From positions 744,001-808,000 of the forward strand of contig CAVYKV010000001.1 in assembly GCA_963769255.1 (NCBI GenBank): 64,000 bases of DNA, read 5' to 3'. The stretch's first letter is position 1. Every line of letters begins with the position of its first letter. The notes under the pieces were generated by a model. It did not search any database. It saw nothing but the letters and a program-made list of their open reading frames with translations, and was not told the origin of the DNA. The DNA comes from JAKACA01 sp963769255 (lineage in GTDB: Bacteria; Actinomycetota; Acidimicrobiia; Acidimicrobiales; Bog-793). Below are positions 16,317 to 25,027 of this stretch, piece after piece. Position numbers and translations under genes: made by a program.

Positions 16317-17416
16317 CGGGAAGCACCCGTCTGGTCTCGACCCGCCAACCGCCCGAGGACGACGTCGATGGGGTTGTGCACCCGCCCGTTCTGGGCGACG
16401 ACGACGCCGGCGTTGGCGTGCTTCGGATCCACCGTGATGGGTCGGACCTGCAGGACGAAGAGCTCCTCGGCGGCGCCCGTGCCGACCGTGCGGCCGATCG
16501 CCCACTCGATGTCGAGGCCGCGTCCGATCTGCTGCTCGAGATCGCGTCCGACCTGGACGAGCGCCTCGATCTCCTCGTCGCTGATGGACCAGGCGCTGCG
16601 ACGATCCTCGTCGACGGGCCGCGTCTCCACGGAGCGGCCGTCGGGGGTGAGGTCGTGCTCCGTCGCCTTCGAGCCGAGCATGCGCTCGTGCACGTGGCCG
16701 GTGATCTTGTTCACCTCGAAGAGGTCCGGGGTCACCTCGCCGCCGACGACCGCCTCGCCGAGGCCGTAGCTGGACTCGACGACGACGAGCGAGCGGTCGC
16801 CCGTGCGGGGGTGCCGGGTGAACATGACACCCGAGGCGCGGGCGCTCACGAGCTCCTGCACGACGACGGCGACACCCTCGTCGTCGCTCGCGATGCTGCG
16901 GTGCGCCCGGTAGGAGTCGACATGGGGTTCGAAGGCCGACAGGAAGCAGCGCTCGACCTCCCGGAGCACCTCGTCGGCACCGGTGGCCCCGAGGAAGGTG
17001 CGGAACTGGCCGGCGCAGCTCGCCTCCGTGGAGTCCTCGATGGTGGCGCTCGATCGCACCGCCACGGTGAGCTCCGAGGTGCCCTGCGCCTCGCAGAGCC
17101 CCCGGTAGGCGCTGACGATCTCCTCGGCGATGGCGGCCGGCATCGATCCGTCGAGGTCGGGCGAGAGGGCCCCGACGTACTCGAGGTAGGCGTCGGCCGA
17201 GACGACGAACGAGCTCGGCACTCGCTGGCCGGCCCGGATGAGGCGCCCGAGGCCGATGGCCTTCCCGCCGACGCGCGTGATGTCGGCCGGGTGGCACTCG
17301 GCGGTGGCGACGACGTATCCGGTTGGCACGAAGACCTCACGTTCCTGCAGGTCCTCATCACGCGGTGCCTGCATGTATCGAGCATGGCGAGCTGCCGCCT
17401 GCCTCGGCTCAGTCAC
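16313..17416 (-). CDS. PEP synthase/PPDK N-terminal ATP-binding domain protein
   Basis: This is a 367-aa protein made only of the PPDK/PEP-synthase ATP-grasp half. It contains TRVGGKAIGLGRLIRAG (about residue 47), LTVAVRSSATIEDS (about 120), GVMFTRHPRTGD (about 200), SYGLGEAVVGGEVTPD, and DIEWAIG near the C-terminus. It has neither the swivelling His domain nor the PEP-binding domain. The missing His domain is supplied by the 620-aa protein at 5393-7255. This matches the two-subunit layout of phenylphosphate synthase (about 70 and 40 kDa). It is co-transcribed with the amidase (TTGA overlap), which ties the phosphotransfer module to the pyridine pathway. The start is a GTG at 17416; an internal ATG (MQAPRDEDL) is also possible. 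Confidence 0.8.
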   Translation of the reverse strand: MTEPRQAAARHARYMQAPRDEDLQEREVFVPTGYVVATAECHPADITRVGGKAIGLGRLIRAGQRVPSSFVVSADAYLEYVGALSPDLDGSMPAAIAEEIVSAYRGLCEAQGTSELTVAVRSSATIEDSTEASCAGQFRTFLGATGADEVLREVERCFLSAFEPHVDSYRAHRSIASDDEGVAVVVQELVSARASGVMFTRHPRTGDRSLVVVESSYGLGEAVVGGEVTPDLFEVNKITGHVHERMLGSKATEHDLTPDGRSVETRPVDEDRRSAWSISDEEIEALVQVGRDLEQQIGRGLDIEWAIGRTVGTGAAEELFVLQVRPITVDPKHANAGVVVAQNGRVHNPIDVVLGRLAGRDQTGASR

Positions 17417-17509
17417 GATCCTCCCTCAGGATCGGGCGAATTGGAAGAGAAGTGTTCCGACAGGCGGAACGGGTGCCCGCCAGCTGGGACCGGAGTCGTC
17501 GCCAGCCCC

Positions 17510-18334
17510 TCACCGGTAGTCGGACCCGTTCCACCAGACGGCCTCGATGTTGGCCAGCTGGTTGGCGGCGGCCTGCACGCGTCGAGCCGTCACGGCGAGG
17601 TTGTCCCCCGTCAGGCGGGACACCGACCCGGCCACCGAGATGGCCGCCCGCGCCGTCCTTGTGTGGTCGAGCACGGGCGCCGCCACGGAGGCGAGGCCGA
17701 GCTTGCTCTCCTCGATCGAGTAGGCGTAGCCGCGCTCTCGGGTCTCGCCCAGGCATCTCAGGAACTGGGCCTTCGTCCGGATCGTGCGCGTCGTCCTCAC
17801 CTCGAAGCCGACGGCGATGGCGGCCTGGGCCACCTCGTCGTTGAAGGCGGCAACGGCCTTGCCCGAGGACGTCAGGTGGATGAGGCCGACACGCGAGACG
17901 CGAGATGAGAAACGGACACCCGTGTAGCTCTCCAGCCGCTCGACATAGAACATGTGGCCGCCCTCCGGCACGGAGACGTGGACCGTCTCGCCGGTCTGGG
18001 CTCGCAGCGACTCGAGGAGGGGGAGGGCTTTGTCTCGCAGCTGCGACCTGCTGGCGACGAGCTCGCCCAGCTTGTGGATGCGGAGGCCGAGCCGGTAGCA
18101 CTTCGTCTCGGGCACCTTCTGCACGTATCCCTTCGTGCACAGCGTCGTCACCATGCGATGGGCGGTCGACTTGGCGATCCCGAGCCGCCGTCCGATCGCC
18201 GCCACTCCGAGCTCCGGCTCGCTGGCGAGGAGGTCCAGCAGGTCGAGGGCAGTGGCGACGGCGTGGATCGACTCCGTCTCGGGGGCGATGGCGCCGGCAC
18301 CGAGGGGCGCGGCGCCGGTCAGTGCCCGGCTCAT
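17510..18334 (-). CDS. IclR-family transcriptional regulator
   Basis: This is a 274-aa protein. A winged helix-turn-helix occupies about residues 22-85 (LLASEPELGVAAIGRRLGIAKSTAHRMVTTL), and the IclR effector-binding domain follows, with ESYTGVRFSSRVSRVGLIHLTSSGKAV and RERGYAYSIEESKLGLASVAAPV. The ATG at 18334 overlaps the GntR stop (ATGA), so the two regulators are co-translated. IclR proteins in aromatic clusters usually bind the substrate or an intermediate and control the catabolic operon. The 93-base gap before the next gene (16313-17416) could hold its target promoter. Confidence 0.85.
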   Translation of the reverse strand: MSRALTGAAPLGAGAIAPETESIHAVATALDLLDLLASEPELGVAAIGRRLGIAKSTAHRMVTTLCTKGYVQKVPETKCYRLGLRIHKLGELVASRSQLRDKALPLLESLRAQTGETVHVSVPEGGHMFYVERLESYTGVRFSSRVSRVGLIHLTSSGKAVAAFNDEVAQAAIAVGFEVRTTRTIRTKAQFLRCLGETRERGYAYSIEESKLGLASVAAPVLDHTRTARAAISVAGSVSRLTGDNLAVTARRVQAAANQLANIEAVWWNGSDYR

Positions 18335-18996
18335 CGCGGGAGTCGCCCTGCCAGACGCTGCAGCGCCAGCTCGCCGGCCCAGTGCACGTGGGCCCGCATC
18401 AACGCGGCAGCCCGGCTCGAGCGGCGGCGTGCCAGCTCGCCGGTGATCGCCCTGTGCTGGCGCTCGGCTTCGGTCATGTCCTCGCCTGTGTAGGCGATCG
18501 TGGAACGGTAGGCCTCCGGGATGGCCGAGACCTGCCGCACGAGTGCCGCCAAGCGCCCGTTGCCCGAGGCGTCGGCGATCCGGTAGTGGAACTCCGTGTC
18601 GGCCGACAGCTGGTCGCCCGGGCTGGCGTCGTGCAACCCCCCCAGCTGGTCGCACGCCTTCTCGAGGAGCGCCACGATCTGGGGGGTCATGGATTTGGCA
18701 GCGAGGCTTGTCGCTTCGCCTTCGAGGACACCGCGCACGTGGTACACCTCGGCCACGTCCTCCAGCGTGAGCTCGAGCACCGTGGCGCCCCGGTTCGGTG
18801 TCAGCTCGACGAGTCCCGTGGCGCTGAGCTGGATGAGGGCCTCTCGGATGGGCGTCCTGCTCACCTCGTAGAGGGCGGCCAGGCTCTCCTCGCGGAGGCG
18901 GGCGCCGAGGGGCAGCTCGCCGGCGAGGATGGCCCGGCCGATGCGGCGCGCCACGAGGTCTGCGGTGCGCTCACCGCGCAGCGCCGGCTTCGTCAC
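18331..18996 (-). CDS. GntR-family (FCD) transcriptional regulator
   Basis: This is a 221-aa protein with an N-terminal GntR winged helix (RLREESLAALYEVSRTPIRE, about residues 35-55) and an FCD ligand-binding domain with metal-site residues such as DTEFHYRIAD. The start is the GTG at 18996, preceded by GGGAGGAT. It is divergent from the FAD-subunit gene at 19069. The 72-base gap contains an ATTGTAT/ATACAAT inverted repeat, a typical GntR operator shape, so it probably represses both its own operon and the hydroxylase genes until an intermediate binds. Confidence 0.88.
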   Translation of the reverse strand: MTKPALRGERTADLVARRIGRAILAGELPLGARLREESLAALYEVSRTPIREALIQLSATGLVELTPNRGATVLELTLEDVAEVYHVRGVLEGEATSLAAKSMTPQIVALLEKACDQLGGLHDASPGDQLSADTEFHYRIADASGNGRLAALVRQVSAIPEAYRSTIAYTGEDMTEAERQHRAITGELARRRSSRAAALMRAHVHWAGELALQRLAGRLPR

Positions 18997-19022
18997 CCCT
19001 ATCCTCCCTCCCTCGACAGGGC

Positions 19023-19042
19023 ATTGTATTCCTGTATACAAT
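19023..19042. promoter_or_regulatory. inverted-repeat operator, candidate GntR site
   Basis: ATTGTAT-N6-ATACAAT is a perfect 7-bp inverted repeat in the divergent gap between the GntR gene and the FAD-subunit gene. It is a rare AT-rich spot in GC-rich surroundings, and the TGTATACA core resembles sites of FCD-type GntR regulators. Binding here could control both directions. Confidence 0.65.
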
Positions 19043-19068
19043 CCGCCGCCAGAGGAAGTGCTGCGCCC

Positions 19069-19962
19069 ATGAAACCCTCCCAATTCGGTTACCACCGGGC
19101 GTCCTCCGTCGAGGAGGCCGTCCGCCTGCTCGAGGCCTACGAGGGTTCCGCGCGCCTCCTCGCCGGGGGTCAGAGCCTTGCCCCCATGCTCAACATGCGG
19201 CTCGTACGACCGGACGCCCTCGTCGACATCAACCGGCTCGGCGAGCTGTCCGGTGTGGAGGCCGCCGGGGACGCCACCATCCTCGGGGCGCTCGTCCGCT
19301 ACTCGACGATCGAGACGTCGCCCGTGGTGGCCGAGCGCCTCCCGCTCCTTCGCGAGGTCGTGACGCACGTGGGCGACCGCCAGGTCCGCAACCGGGGAAC
19401 GATCGGCGGCAGCCTCTGCCAGGGTGACCCGACCGGTGAGCTGCCGCTGGCGAGCCTCCTGCTCGACGCCGTCGTGTCCGTCACCGGCCCGGCCGGCTCC
19501 CGGTCCATACCTCTCGGCGAGCTCTACGTCGGCTCCTACGCGACGGCCCTCGAGCCGAGCGAGGTTCTCACGAGCGTCCGTTTCCCGCCGAGCCCGCCCC
19601 ATCACGCCTTCGCGGAGATGTGCCGGCGGCACAACGACTTCGCTGTGGTCAGCGTGGCCTGCGCCGGGACGCGGGACGCCTCCGGCACCTGGAGCGACGT
19701 TCGCATCGGTCTCGGCGGCGTCGCCGACACCCCCGTGCGGGCCACCTCGGCAGAGGCTGCGCTCATCGGCACCGTCCTCGACGACAGCGACCTCGAGCGG
19801 GCGGGCGAGCTGAGCCTCGAGGTCGTCGACGCGCCGAACGACATCAGGGCGACGGCGGAGTACCGGCACCATCTCGTTCCCGTCTACGTTCGGCGGGTCC
19901 TCGCCGCCCTGCGTGCCTCGGCGGCCGGCGAGGCTGGCATCGACGGAAAGGACCTGGCATGA
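19069..19962 (+). CDS. molybdenum hydroxylase FAD-binding (medium) subunit
   Basis: This is a 297-aa medium subunit of the xanthine dehydrogenase family (CoxM-like). FAD-contact motifs are LLAGGQSLAPMLNMRLVRP (about residues 31-49) and RNRGTIGGSLCQGDPTGELP (about 107-126), followed by the CO-dehydrogenase flavoprotein C-terminal domain. It passes electrons from the 2Fe-2S subunit to an acceptor. The ATG at 19069 has AGAGGAAG upstream. Its stop overlaps the SRPBCC gene (ATGA). The Mo-subunit gene is at 7497, an unusually split arrangement. Confidence 0.88.
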   Translation: MKPSQFGYHRASSVEEAVRLLEAYEGSARLLAGGQSLAPMLNMRLVRPDALVDINRLGELSGVEAAGDATILGALVRYSTIETSPVVAERLPLLREVVTHVGDRQVRNRGTIGGSLCQGDPTGELPLASLLLDAVVSVTGPAGSRSIPLGELYVGSYATALEPSEVLTSVRFPPSPPHHAFAEMCRRHNDFAVVSVACAGTRDASGTWSDVRIGLGGVADTPVRATSAEAALIGTVLDDSDLERAGELSLEVVDAPNDIRATAEYRHHLVPVYVRRVLAALRASAAGEAGIDGKDLA

Positions 19963-20651
19963 AGCTGCACGAAGAGTTCGACGTCGACCAGCCGCCCGAG
20001 GCGATCTGGTCGTTCTTCGAGCAGCCGGAGAGGGTGTCGGGCTGCATGCCCGGCGTCGAGAGCGTCGAGGTGATCGACGAGGACAACGTCAACGTGCGGG
20101 CGACGCAGAGCATCGGGCCCATGAACGCCACCTTCGACGCCAAGGTCACCGTCCTCGAGCGAGTCCCGAACGAGATGATCCGCTTCCAGGCGATCGGCAA
20201 GAGCGTACGGGGGGCAGCGGGCAACCTCCGCAGCCTCAACGAGGTTCGGCTCGTCCCCTCGAACGGTGCCACGACGGTCGTCGTGGACGGCGAGGTCGTC
20301 CTCGCCGGGGCCCTCGGGAGCGTCGGTCAGAAGGTCGTCGCCAAGCAGGCGAGCCGCGTCACCGCCGAGTTCGCCCGTAACCTCGAGCGTTCCCTTCGGG
20401 GGGAGGACGTGGCGGCACCGGCAGTGGCCTCCCGTGCGGGCGAGCCAGCCGGCGCCGCTCCCGGCCGGGTCGGTTCCGGCCCGGTCGTCTCGCTGGGTGC
20501 CGCACAGGACCCGTGGGCCCGTCTCTCGGCTGCCCTCAGCGTCGTCTCGGCCCTCCTCTCGATCGTGGCGATCGTCCGGTCGCTCCGCCGTGGCAGGGGA
20601 GCGCACACCGCCTTGCTCGTGGGGGACTCGGGCAAGGCCGGGCGCCGATGA
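19959..20651 (+). CDS. SRPBCC/CoxG-type protein, separate subunit of the molybdenum hydroxylase
   Basis: This is a 230-aa protein. An N-terminal SRPBCC (START-like) domain (MKLHEEFDVDQPPEAIWSFF) covers about residues 1-145. A low-complexity linker follows, then a C-terminal hydrophobic segment (LSAALSVVSALLSIVAIV, about residues 188-205) that would anchor it to the membrane. CoxG proteins recruit CO dehydrogenase to the membrane. In the described 3-hydroxypyridine dehydrogenase, the SRPBCC component is likewise a separate subunit. Overlaps of ATGA with both neighbours indicate a three-gene translational unit. Confidence 0.85.
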   Translation: MKLHEEFDVDQPPEAIWSFFEQPERVSGCMPGVESVEVIDEDNVNVRATQSIGPMNATFDAKVTVLERVPNEMIRFQAIGKSVRGAAGNLRSLNEVRLVPSNGATTVVVDGEVVLAGALGSVGQKVVAKQASRVTAEFARNLERSLRGEDVAAPAVASRAGEPAGAAPGRVGSGPVVSLGAAQDPWARLSAALSVVSALLSIVAIVRSLRRGRGAHTALLVGDSGKAGRR

Positions 20652-21157
20652 GCAGCGACCTCGGGCTCTCGGAGCCGAGCGTCGTCGTCTCCTGTGAGGT
20701 GAACGGCCGACGTGTCACCGAGCAGGTGCCGACTCGCCTGCACGTCGCCGACTTCCTGCGCCAGCGAGTCGGCCTCACTGGCACCCACGTCGGCTGCGAG
20801 CAAGGCGTCTGCGGGATGTGCACGGTGATCGTGGACGGCCAGGCCGTGAAGTCCTGCCTCATGTTCGCCGCCCAGCTCGAGGGGAGCACCGTCGAGACGG
20901 TCGAGTCGCTGGCGCCTGGTGACGCCCTCAGCCCCCTGCAGGAGGCCTTCCACGAAGAGCACGGGCTGCAATGCGGCTTCTGCACGCCGGCCTTCCTCAT
21001 GACGGCGACGGCGATCAGCCGGGAGGGACGCCGCCTGAGCCGCGGCGAGCTGCGGGAGGAGCTGGCCGGCGTCATGTGCCGCTGCACCGGCTACGAGTTC
21101 ATCGTGAACGCCGTGGAGCGTTTCCTCGCCGAGGGGGAGGCGGGCGCCGCTCCCTGA
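20648..21157 (+). CDS. molybdenum hydroxylase 2Fe-2S (small) subunit
   Basis: This is a 169-aa small subunit with two [2Fe-2S] domains. The plant-type ferredoxin motif is CEQGVCGMC plus a Cys in KSCLMF (about residues 50-80). The alpha-helical domain has CGFC and CRCTGY (about 110-147). The ATG at 20648 overlaps the SRPBCC stop. It shuttles electrons from the Mo centre of the large subunit to the FAD subunit. It ends 10 bases before the convergent ftsH stop. Confidence 0.92.
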   Translation: MSSDLGLSEPSVVVSCEVNGRRVTEQVPTRLHVADFLRQRVGLTGTHVGCEQGVCGMCTVIVDGQAVKSCLMFAAQLEGSTVETVESLAPGDALSPLQEAFHEEHGLQCGFCTPAFLMTATAISREGRRLSRGELREELAGVMCRCTGYEFIVNAVERFLAEGEAGAAP

Positions 21158-21167
21158 GCCCCGTGGG

Positions 21168-23120
21168 TCATGCGCTGTGGGCGCCCGTTTCGGTGGCCGC
21201 CTGGGCCGCCACGGCTGTCGCCATGAGGCTGGGCCGGAGGGCGTCGGAGGGGCGAGGTCGTCCGGCGAGCTCGTAGATCTTCGAGCCGTCGACCGTCTCC
21301 TCCGCCACGAGCAGGTCGACGAGCTGATCGAGAACGTCGCGGTGGTCTTTCAGGACGGCGACGGCCTGCTTCTCCGCCTCGCGAACGAGCTTCTGGACTT
21401 CTCCGTCGATGGCGGCCTGCGTGTTCTCGGCAAAGGGCCGGCTGGAGAACGCGGCCCCATCGCCCCCGAGGAAGGCGGAACCGCCGCTCGGGTAGCCGAT
21501 CGGGCCGAGCGTGGTCGAGAGGCCGAACTCCCGCACCATCTTCGTCGCCAGGTCCGTCGCCTTCGCGAGGTCGTTGGCCGCCCCGCTGGATCCCTGCCCG
21601 AGGACGACGAGCTCGGCGGCGCGCCCCCCGAGGAAGACGGCCAGCGTCTCGTGGAGGTAGTCCTCGCCGTAGAGGTGGCGCTCCTCGACCGGGAGCTGTT
21701 CGGTGACACCGAGCGCCTGGCCGGCGGGGAGGATGGTCACCTTGGCGACGGGATCCGCCTTGTCGGAGTACACGGCCACGAGGGCGTGGCCCGACTCGTG
21801 CACGGCGACGGCGTGCTTCTCCTCGGGCAGCAGGACGTTGGAGCCTTCGCGCCGTCCGATGATGATGCGGTCCCGCGCCTCGTCGAAGTCTGCGGCCGAC
21901 AGGACGGTTCGCCCGCCCCGCACGGCGTTGATGGCCGCCTCGTTCACGAGGTTCGCCAAGTCTGCCCCTGAGAAGCCCGGCGTCCCTCGGGCGACCACCG
22001 AGAGGTCGACGGTCTGGTCCAGCTTCTTGTCCTTGGCGTGAACCTGCAAGATGGCCTGGCGATCGCTGAGCGTCGGGAGGGGGATCACCACCTGGCGGTC
22101 GAACCGTCCCGGCCTCAAGAGGGCGGGGTCGAGGATCTCCGGACGGTTGGTGGCGGCGAGCACCACGACCCCGCTGGAAGGCTCGAAACCGTCCATCTCC
22201 GCCAACAGCTGATTGAGCGTCTGCTCGCGCTCGTCGTTCGCCACGATGGCACCCGAGCCGGAGCGCCGTTGACCGATGGCATCGATCTCGTCCACGAAGA
22301 TGATCGCCGGGGCGCGCTTCCTCGCCTCCTGGAACAAGTCCCTCACCCGGGCGGCCCCGACACCCACGAACATCTCCACGAAGCTGGAACCGGTCACCGA
22401 GAAGAACGGCACGTCCGCCTCCCCGGCCACGGCGCGGGCGAGAAGGGTCTTGCCCGTGCCCGGCGGGCCAACCATGAGCACGCCGCGAGGTGCCATGGCA
22501 CCGGCGCTGGCGTAGCGGTCGGGGTTTCGGAGAAAGTCGACGACCTCCTTGATCTCGGCCTTCGCTCCGTCGTAGCCGGCGACGTCGGTGAATTTCGTGT
22601 CGGGGCGCTCCTCGTCGAATACTTTGGCTTTCGATCGCCCCACCGAGAAGGCGCCCTGCAGGCCGCCGGCGGCGCGCTTGGAAAGCCGCCACCAGATGTA
22701 CCCGAAGAAGAGGAACGGCAGCAGGAGGAGAACCCACGACAACACCTCGTCCCCGAAGGAGGTTCCGGTCGTGCTGGCCGTGATCTGCACACCAGCCGAC
22801 ACGAGGCTGTTGAGGAACTGCTGGCCGGCTTGCGGAGGGATGGTCGTCGTGTAGTCGCTGCCGTTCGTGAGGGTGCCCTGAGCGCCGCCATTGGTGCCGA
22901 TGGTGATGGTCTTGACGTCGTGAGCGGAGACCTTGCTCAGGAAGCTGGTGTAGGTCAGCGAGACCGACGACTTCGGCTGCGTTGCGGGCAGCACGAAGAA
23001 GAGCAGCACGAAGATGACGGCGGCGATGAGCCAGAGCCAGTGGCGCCAGGCGGGGGGCGGGGGAGGAGCGGTCGGGACACCCCGCTCTCCGGTGGGCGGA
23101 GAGGACGCCTTGTTCGTCAT
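21168..23120 (-). CDS. ftsH: ATP-dependent zinc metalloprotease FtsH
   Basis: This is a 650-aa membrane AAA+ protease. It has two transmembrane segments (WLWLIAAVIFVLLFFVLP near residue 28; VLSWVLLLLPFLFFGYIWW near 130) flanking an extracytoplasmic domain. Walker A is GPPGTGKT (about 220), Walker B is IIFVDEID, the second region of homology is AATNRPEILDPALLRPGRFDR, and the zinc site is HESGH (about 441). It degrades misassembled membrane proteins and selected cytosolic substrates. The start MTNKASS at 23120 is chosen over an upstream frame opening at 23171 because homology starts later. It is convergent with the 2Fe-2S gene. Confidence 0.93.
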   Translation of the reverse strand: MTNKASSPPTGERGVPTAPPPPPAWRHWLWLIAAVIFVLLFFVLPATQPKSSVSLTYTSFLSKVSAHDVKTITIGTNGGAQGTLTNGSDYTTTIPPQAGQQFLNSLVSAGVQITASTTGTSFGDEVLSWVLLLLPFLFFGYIWWRLSKRAAGGLQGAFSVGRSKAKVFDEERPDTKFTDVAGYDGAKAEIKEVVDFLRNPDRYASAGAMAPRGVLMVGPPGTGKTLLARAVAGEADVPFFSVTGSSFVEMFVGVGAARVRDLFQEARKRAPAIIFVDEIDAIGQRRSGSGAIVANDEREQTLNQLLAEMDGFEPSSGVVVLAATNRPEILDPALLRPGRFDRQVVIPLPTLSDRQAILQVHAKDKKLDQTVDLSVVARGTPGFSGADLANLVNEAAINAVRGGRTVLSAADFDEARDRIIIGRREGSNVLLPEEKHAVAVHESGHALVAVYSDKADPVAKVTILPAGQALGVTEQLPVEERHLYGEDYLHETLAVFLGGRAAELVVLGQGSSGAANDLAKATDLATKMVREFGLSTTLGPIGYPSGGSAFLGGDGAAFSSRPFAENTQAAIDGEVQKLVREAEKQAVAVLKDHRDVLDQLVDLLVAEETVDGSKIYELAGRPRPSDALRPSLMATAVAAQAATETGAHSA

Positions 23121-23197
23121 GCGGCACAGCCTCGCAACACGCAGGGGAGCGGTCAAGGTGCTCTGTCCCACTGCCAGACGGTGCGCCGGGTAGCGTC

Positions 23198-24859
23198 GTG
23201 CCTCGCGTGAGACGTCGCCAGTTCCTTCGTCTGGCCGGCGCTGCCGTCACCACGGCGGCGACCGGATCGCTCAGCGCATGCTCCAGCACGACGGGGTCAC
23301 CGTCGACGTCGACCTCGGTGGCGCCGACCAGCGCGCCACCGTCGAGCGTCACGACGACCACGGGCGTGCCGGGCTCGAGCGTGACGACGACGACGGGGAC
23401 GCGGCCGGCGAGCCGGGCCGACTGGGCTTCGCTCGCCCGCTCGCTCCAAGGCGATCTCGTCCTTCCGTCCTCGCCGCGCTACGTCGTGGCGTCGGAGAGC
23501 TACAACCCCGTCTTCGACGGCACCCGACCGGCGGCCATCGCCTATGTCGCTTCGTCCGGTGACGCGGCACGGGCGATCGCCTTCGCCCGCGAGCACGGTG
23601 TGGCCCTGTCCGTCCGCTCCGGGGGGCACTGTTACGGAGGCTGGTCGACGGGGCGCGGGCTCGTGATCGACGTCTCCGAACTGAGCAGCGTCGAGGTGGA
23701 CGTGAGCAACGGAACCGTCACTGTCGGTACCGGCTGCCGGCTCGTCGACCTCTACGCCGGTCTCGCACCGCACTCGGTGGCCGTCCCCGGAGGATCCTGC
23801 CCGTCGGTTGGCGTCGCAGGCTTGACACTCGGAGGTGGACTCGGCGTTCTCGGCCGGCTGCTCGGGCTGACGTGCGACAGCCTCCTCGAGGCCGACGTGG
23901 TGCTCGCCTCCGGCGACGTCGTGAGGGCGAGCGAGTCCGAGAACCCGGATCTGTACTGGGCGCTGCGTGGCGCAGGGGCGGGCAGCTTCGGCGTCGTCAC
24001 GCAATTTCGCTACGCCACCCATCCCATCGGCGACCTCGCTCTCTTCACGCTCGTCTGGACCTGGTCCTCCGCCGCCCGCGTGATCGCCGCCTGGCAGGAC
24101 TGGGCCCCGACGGGACCGGACGAGCTCTGGTCGAACTGCCTGCTGATCGCCAGCCAGCAGACGCCGCAGGGCTACGGTCCGGTCGCACGCGTCACCGGTG
24201 TCTACACGGGAAGCGTCGGCGCCCTCGAGAGCGAGTTGCAGCCCTTCTTCTCGACCGTGGGCACGGCCCCGTTCACTCGTTTCGTCGGGTCGGCCGGCTA
24301 CCTCGACACGATGATGATCGAGGGCGGGTGCGAGAACGACTCCGTGGCCGAGTGCCACCTGCCCTCGCAGAACCCGGCCGGGATCCTGCAACGAGCGCCC
24401 TTCGCCGCCAAGTCGGACATCCTGACGGCGCCCGCCGGCCCAGCCGGGATCGCCGCCATGATGGCCGCCGTCGAGGCGCGCCAGACGTCACCGGTGCTGG
24501 CGGGAGGCGGCATCGCCCTCGATGCCATGGGCGGAGCCATCGGCCGGGTGGCGGCGGGGGCTACGGCCTTCGTCCACCGCAACGGGCGGTGCACCCTGCA
24601 GTACAGCGCCGGCTGGACGGAGGGGACGCCGGCCTCGACCGTGGCGGCCAACCGGACGTGGTTGCAGCAATCGTGGACGTCGATGCGACCGTACGTGAGT
24701 GGCCAGGCCTACCAGAACTACGCCGACCCCCATCTGGCCGATTGGCAGTCAGCCTATTTCGGCTCGAATCTCGAACGGCTCGAGCAAGTGAAATCGTCCT
24801 ATGACCCGGACAACGTGTTCCACTTTCCGCAGTCGATCCCGCTCGCTGGAGGCAGCTGA
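23198..24859 (+). CDS. secreted FAD-binding oxidoreductase, berberine-bridge type
   Basis: This is a 553-aa protein with a Tat-like N-terminus (RRRQFLRLAGAAV) and a lipobox-like LSAC, followed by a Ser/Thr-rich spacer to about residue 70. The FAD_binding_4 domain has SVRSGGHCYGGWSTG and GGSCPSVGVAGLTLGGGLG. The His of the first and the Cys of the second fit a bicovalently attached FAD. The C-terminal BBE segment (YFGSNLERLEQVKSSYDPDNVF) is present. Such enzymes oxidise sugars, alcohols or phenolic side chains outside the cell. It is divergent from ftsH with a 77-base gap. The start may be the GTG at 23198 or 23207. Confidence 0.82.
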   Translation: MPRVRRRQFLRLAGAAVTTAATGSLSACSSTTGSPSTSTSVAPTSAPPSSVTTTTGVPGSSVTTTTGTRPASRADWASLARSLQGDLVLPSSPRYVVASESYNPVFDGTRPAAIAYVASSGDAARAIAFAREHGVALSVRSGGHCYGGWSTGRGLVIDVSELSSVEVDVSNGTVTVGTGCRLVDLYAGLAPHSVAVPGGSCPSVGVAGLTLGGGLGVLGRLLGLTCDSLLEADVVLASGDVVRASESENPDLYWALRGAGAGSFGVVTQFRYATHPIGDLALFTLVWTWSSAARVIAAWQDWAPTGPDELWSNCLLIASQQTPQGYGPVARVTGVYTGSVGALESELQPFFSTVGTAPFTRFVGSAGYLDTMMIEGGCENDSVAECHLPSQNPAGILQRAPFAAKSDILTAPAGPAGIAAMMAAVEARQTSPVLAGGGIALDAMGGAIGRVAAGATAFVHRNGRCTLQYSAGWTEGTPASTVAANRTWLQQSWTSMRPYVSGQAYQNYADPHLADWQSAYFGSNLERLEQVKSSYDPDNVFHFPQSIPLAGGS

Positions 24860-25027
24860 GGAGTGGGTTTGCCAGCGGAGGCCCAGGCTGGCGCTTGCTA
24901 ATGAAGAGCCCCCGGAGTAGGTTTCGGCGCTCTGCGGGGGGACGCACGACATCGCGAAGATCGACCTGAGGCCGGCTGACCGGCTGCCCCAAGTCTCTTC
25001 CGAACCCGCAGGCGAGGAGGAGGGGAC

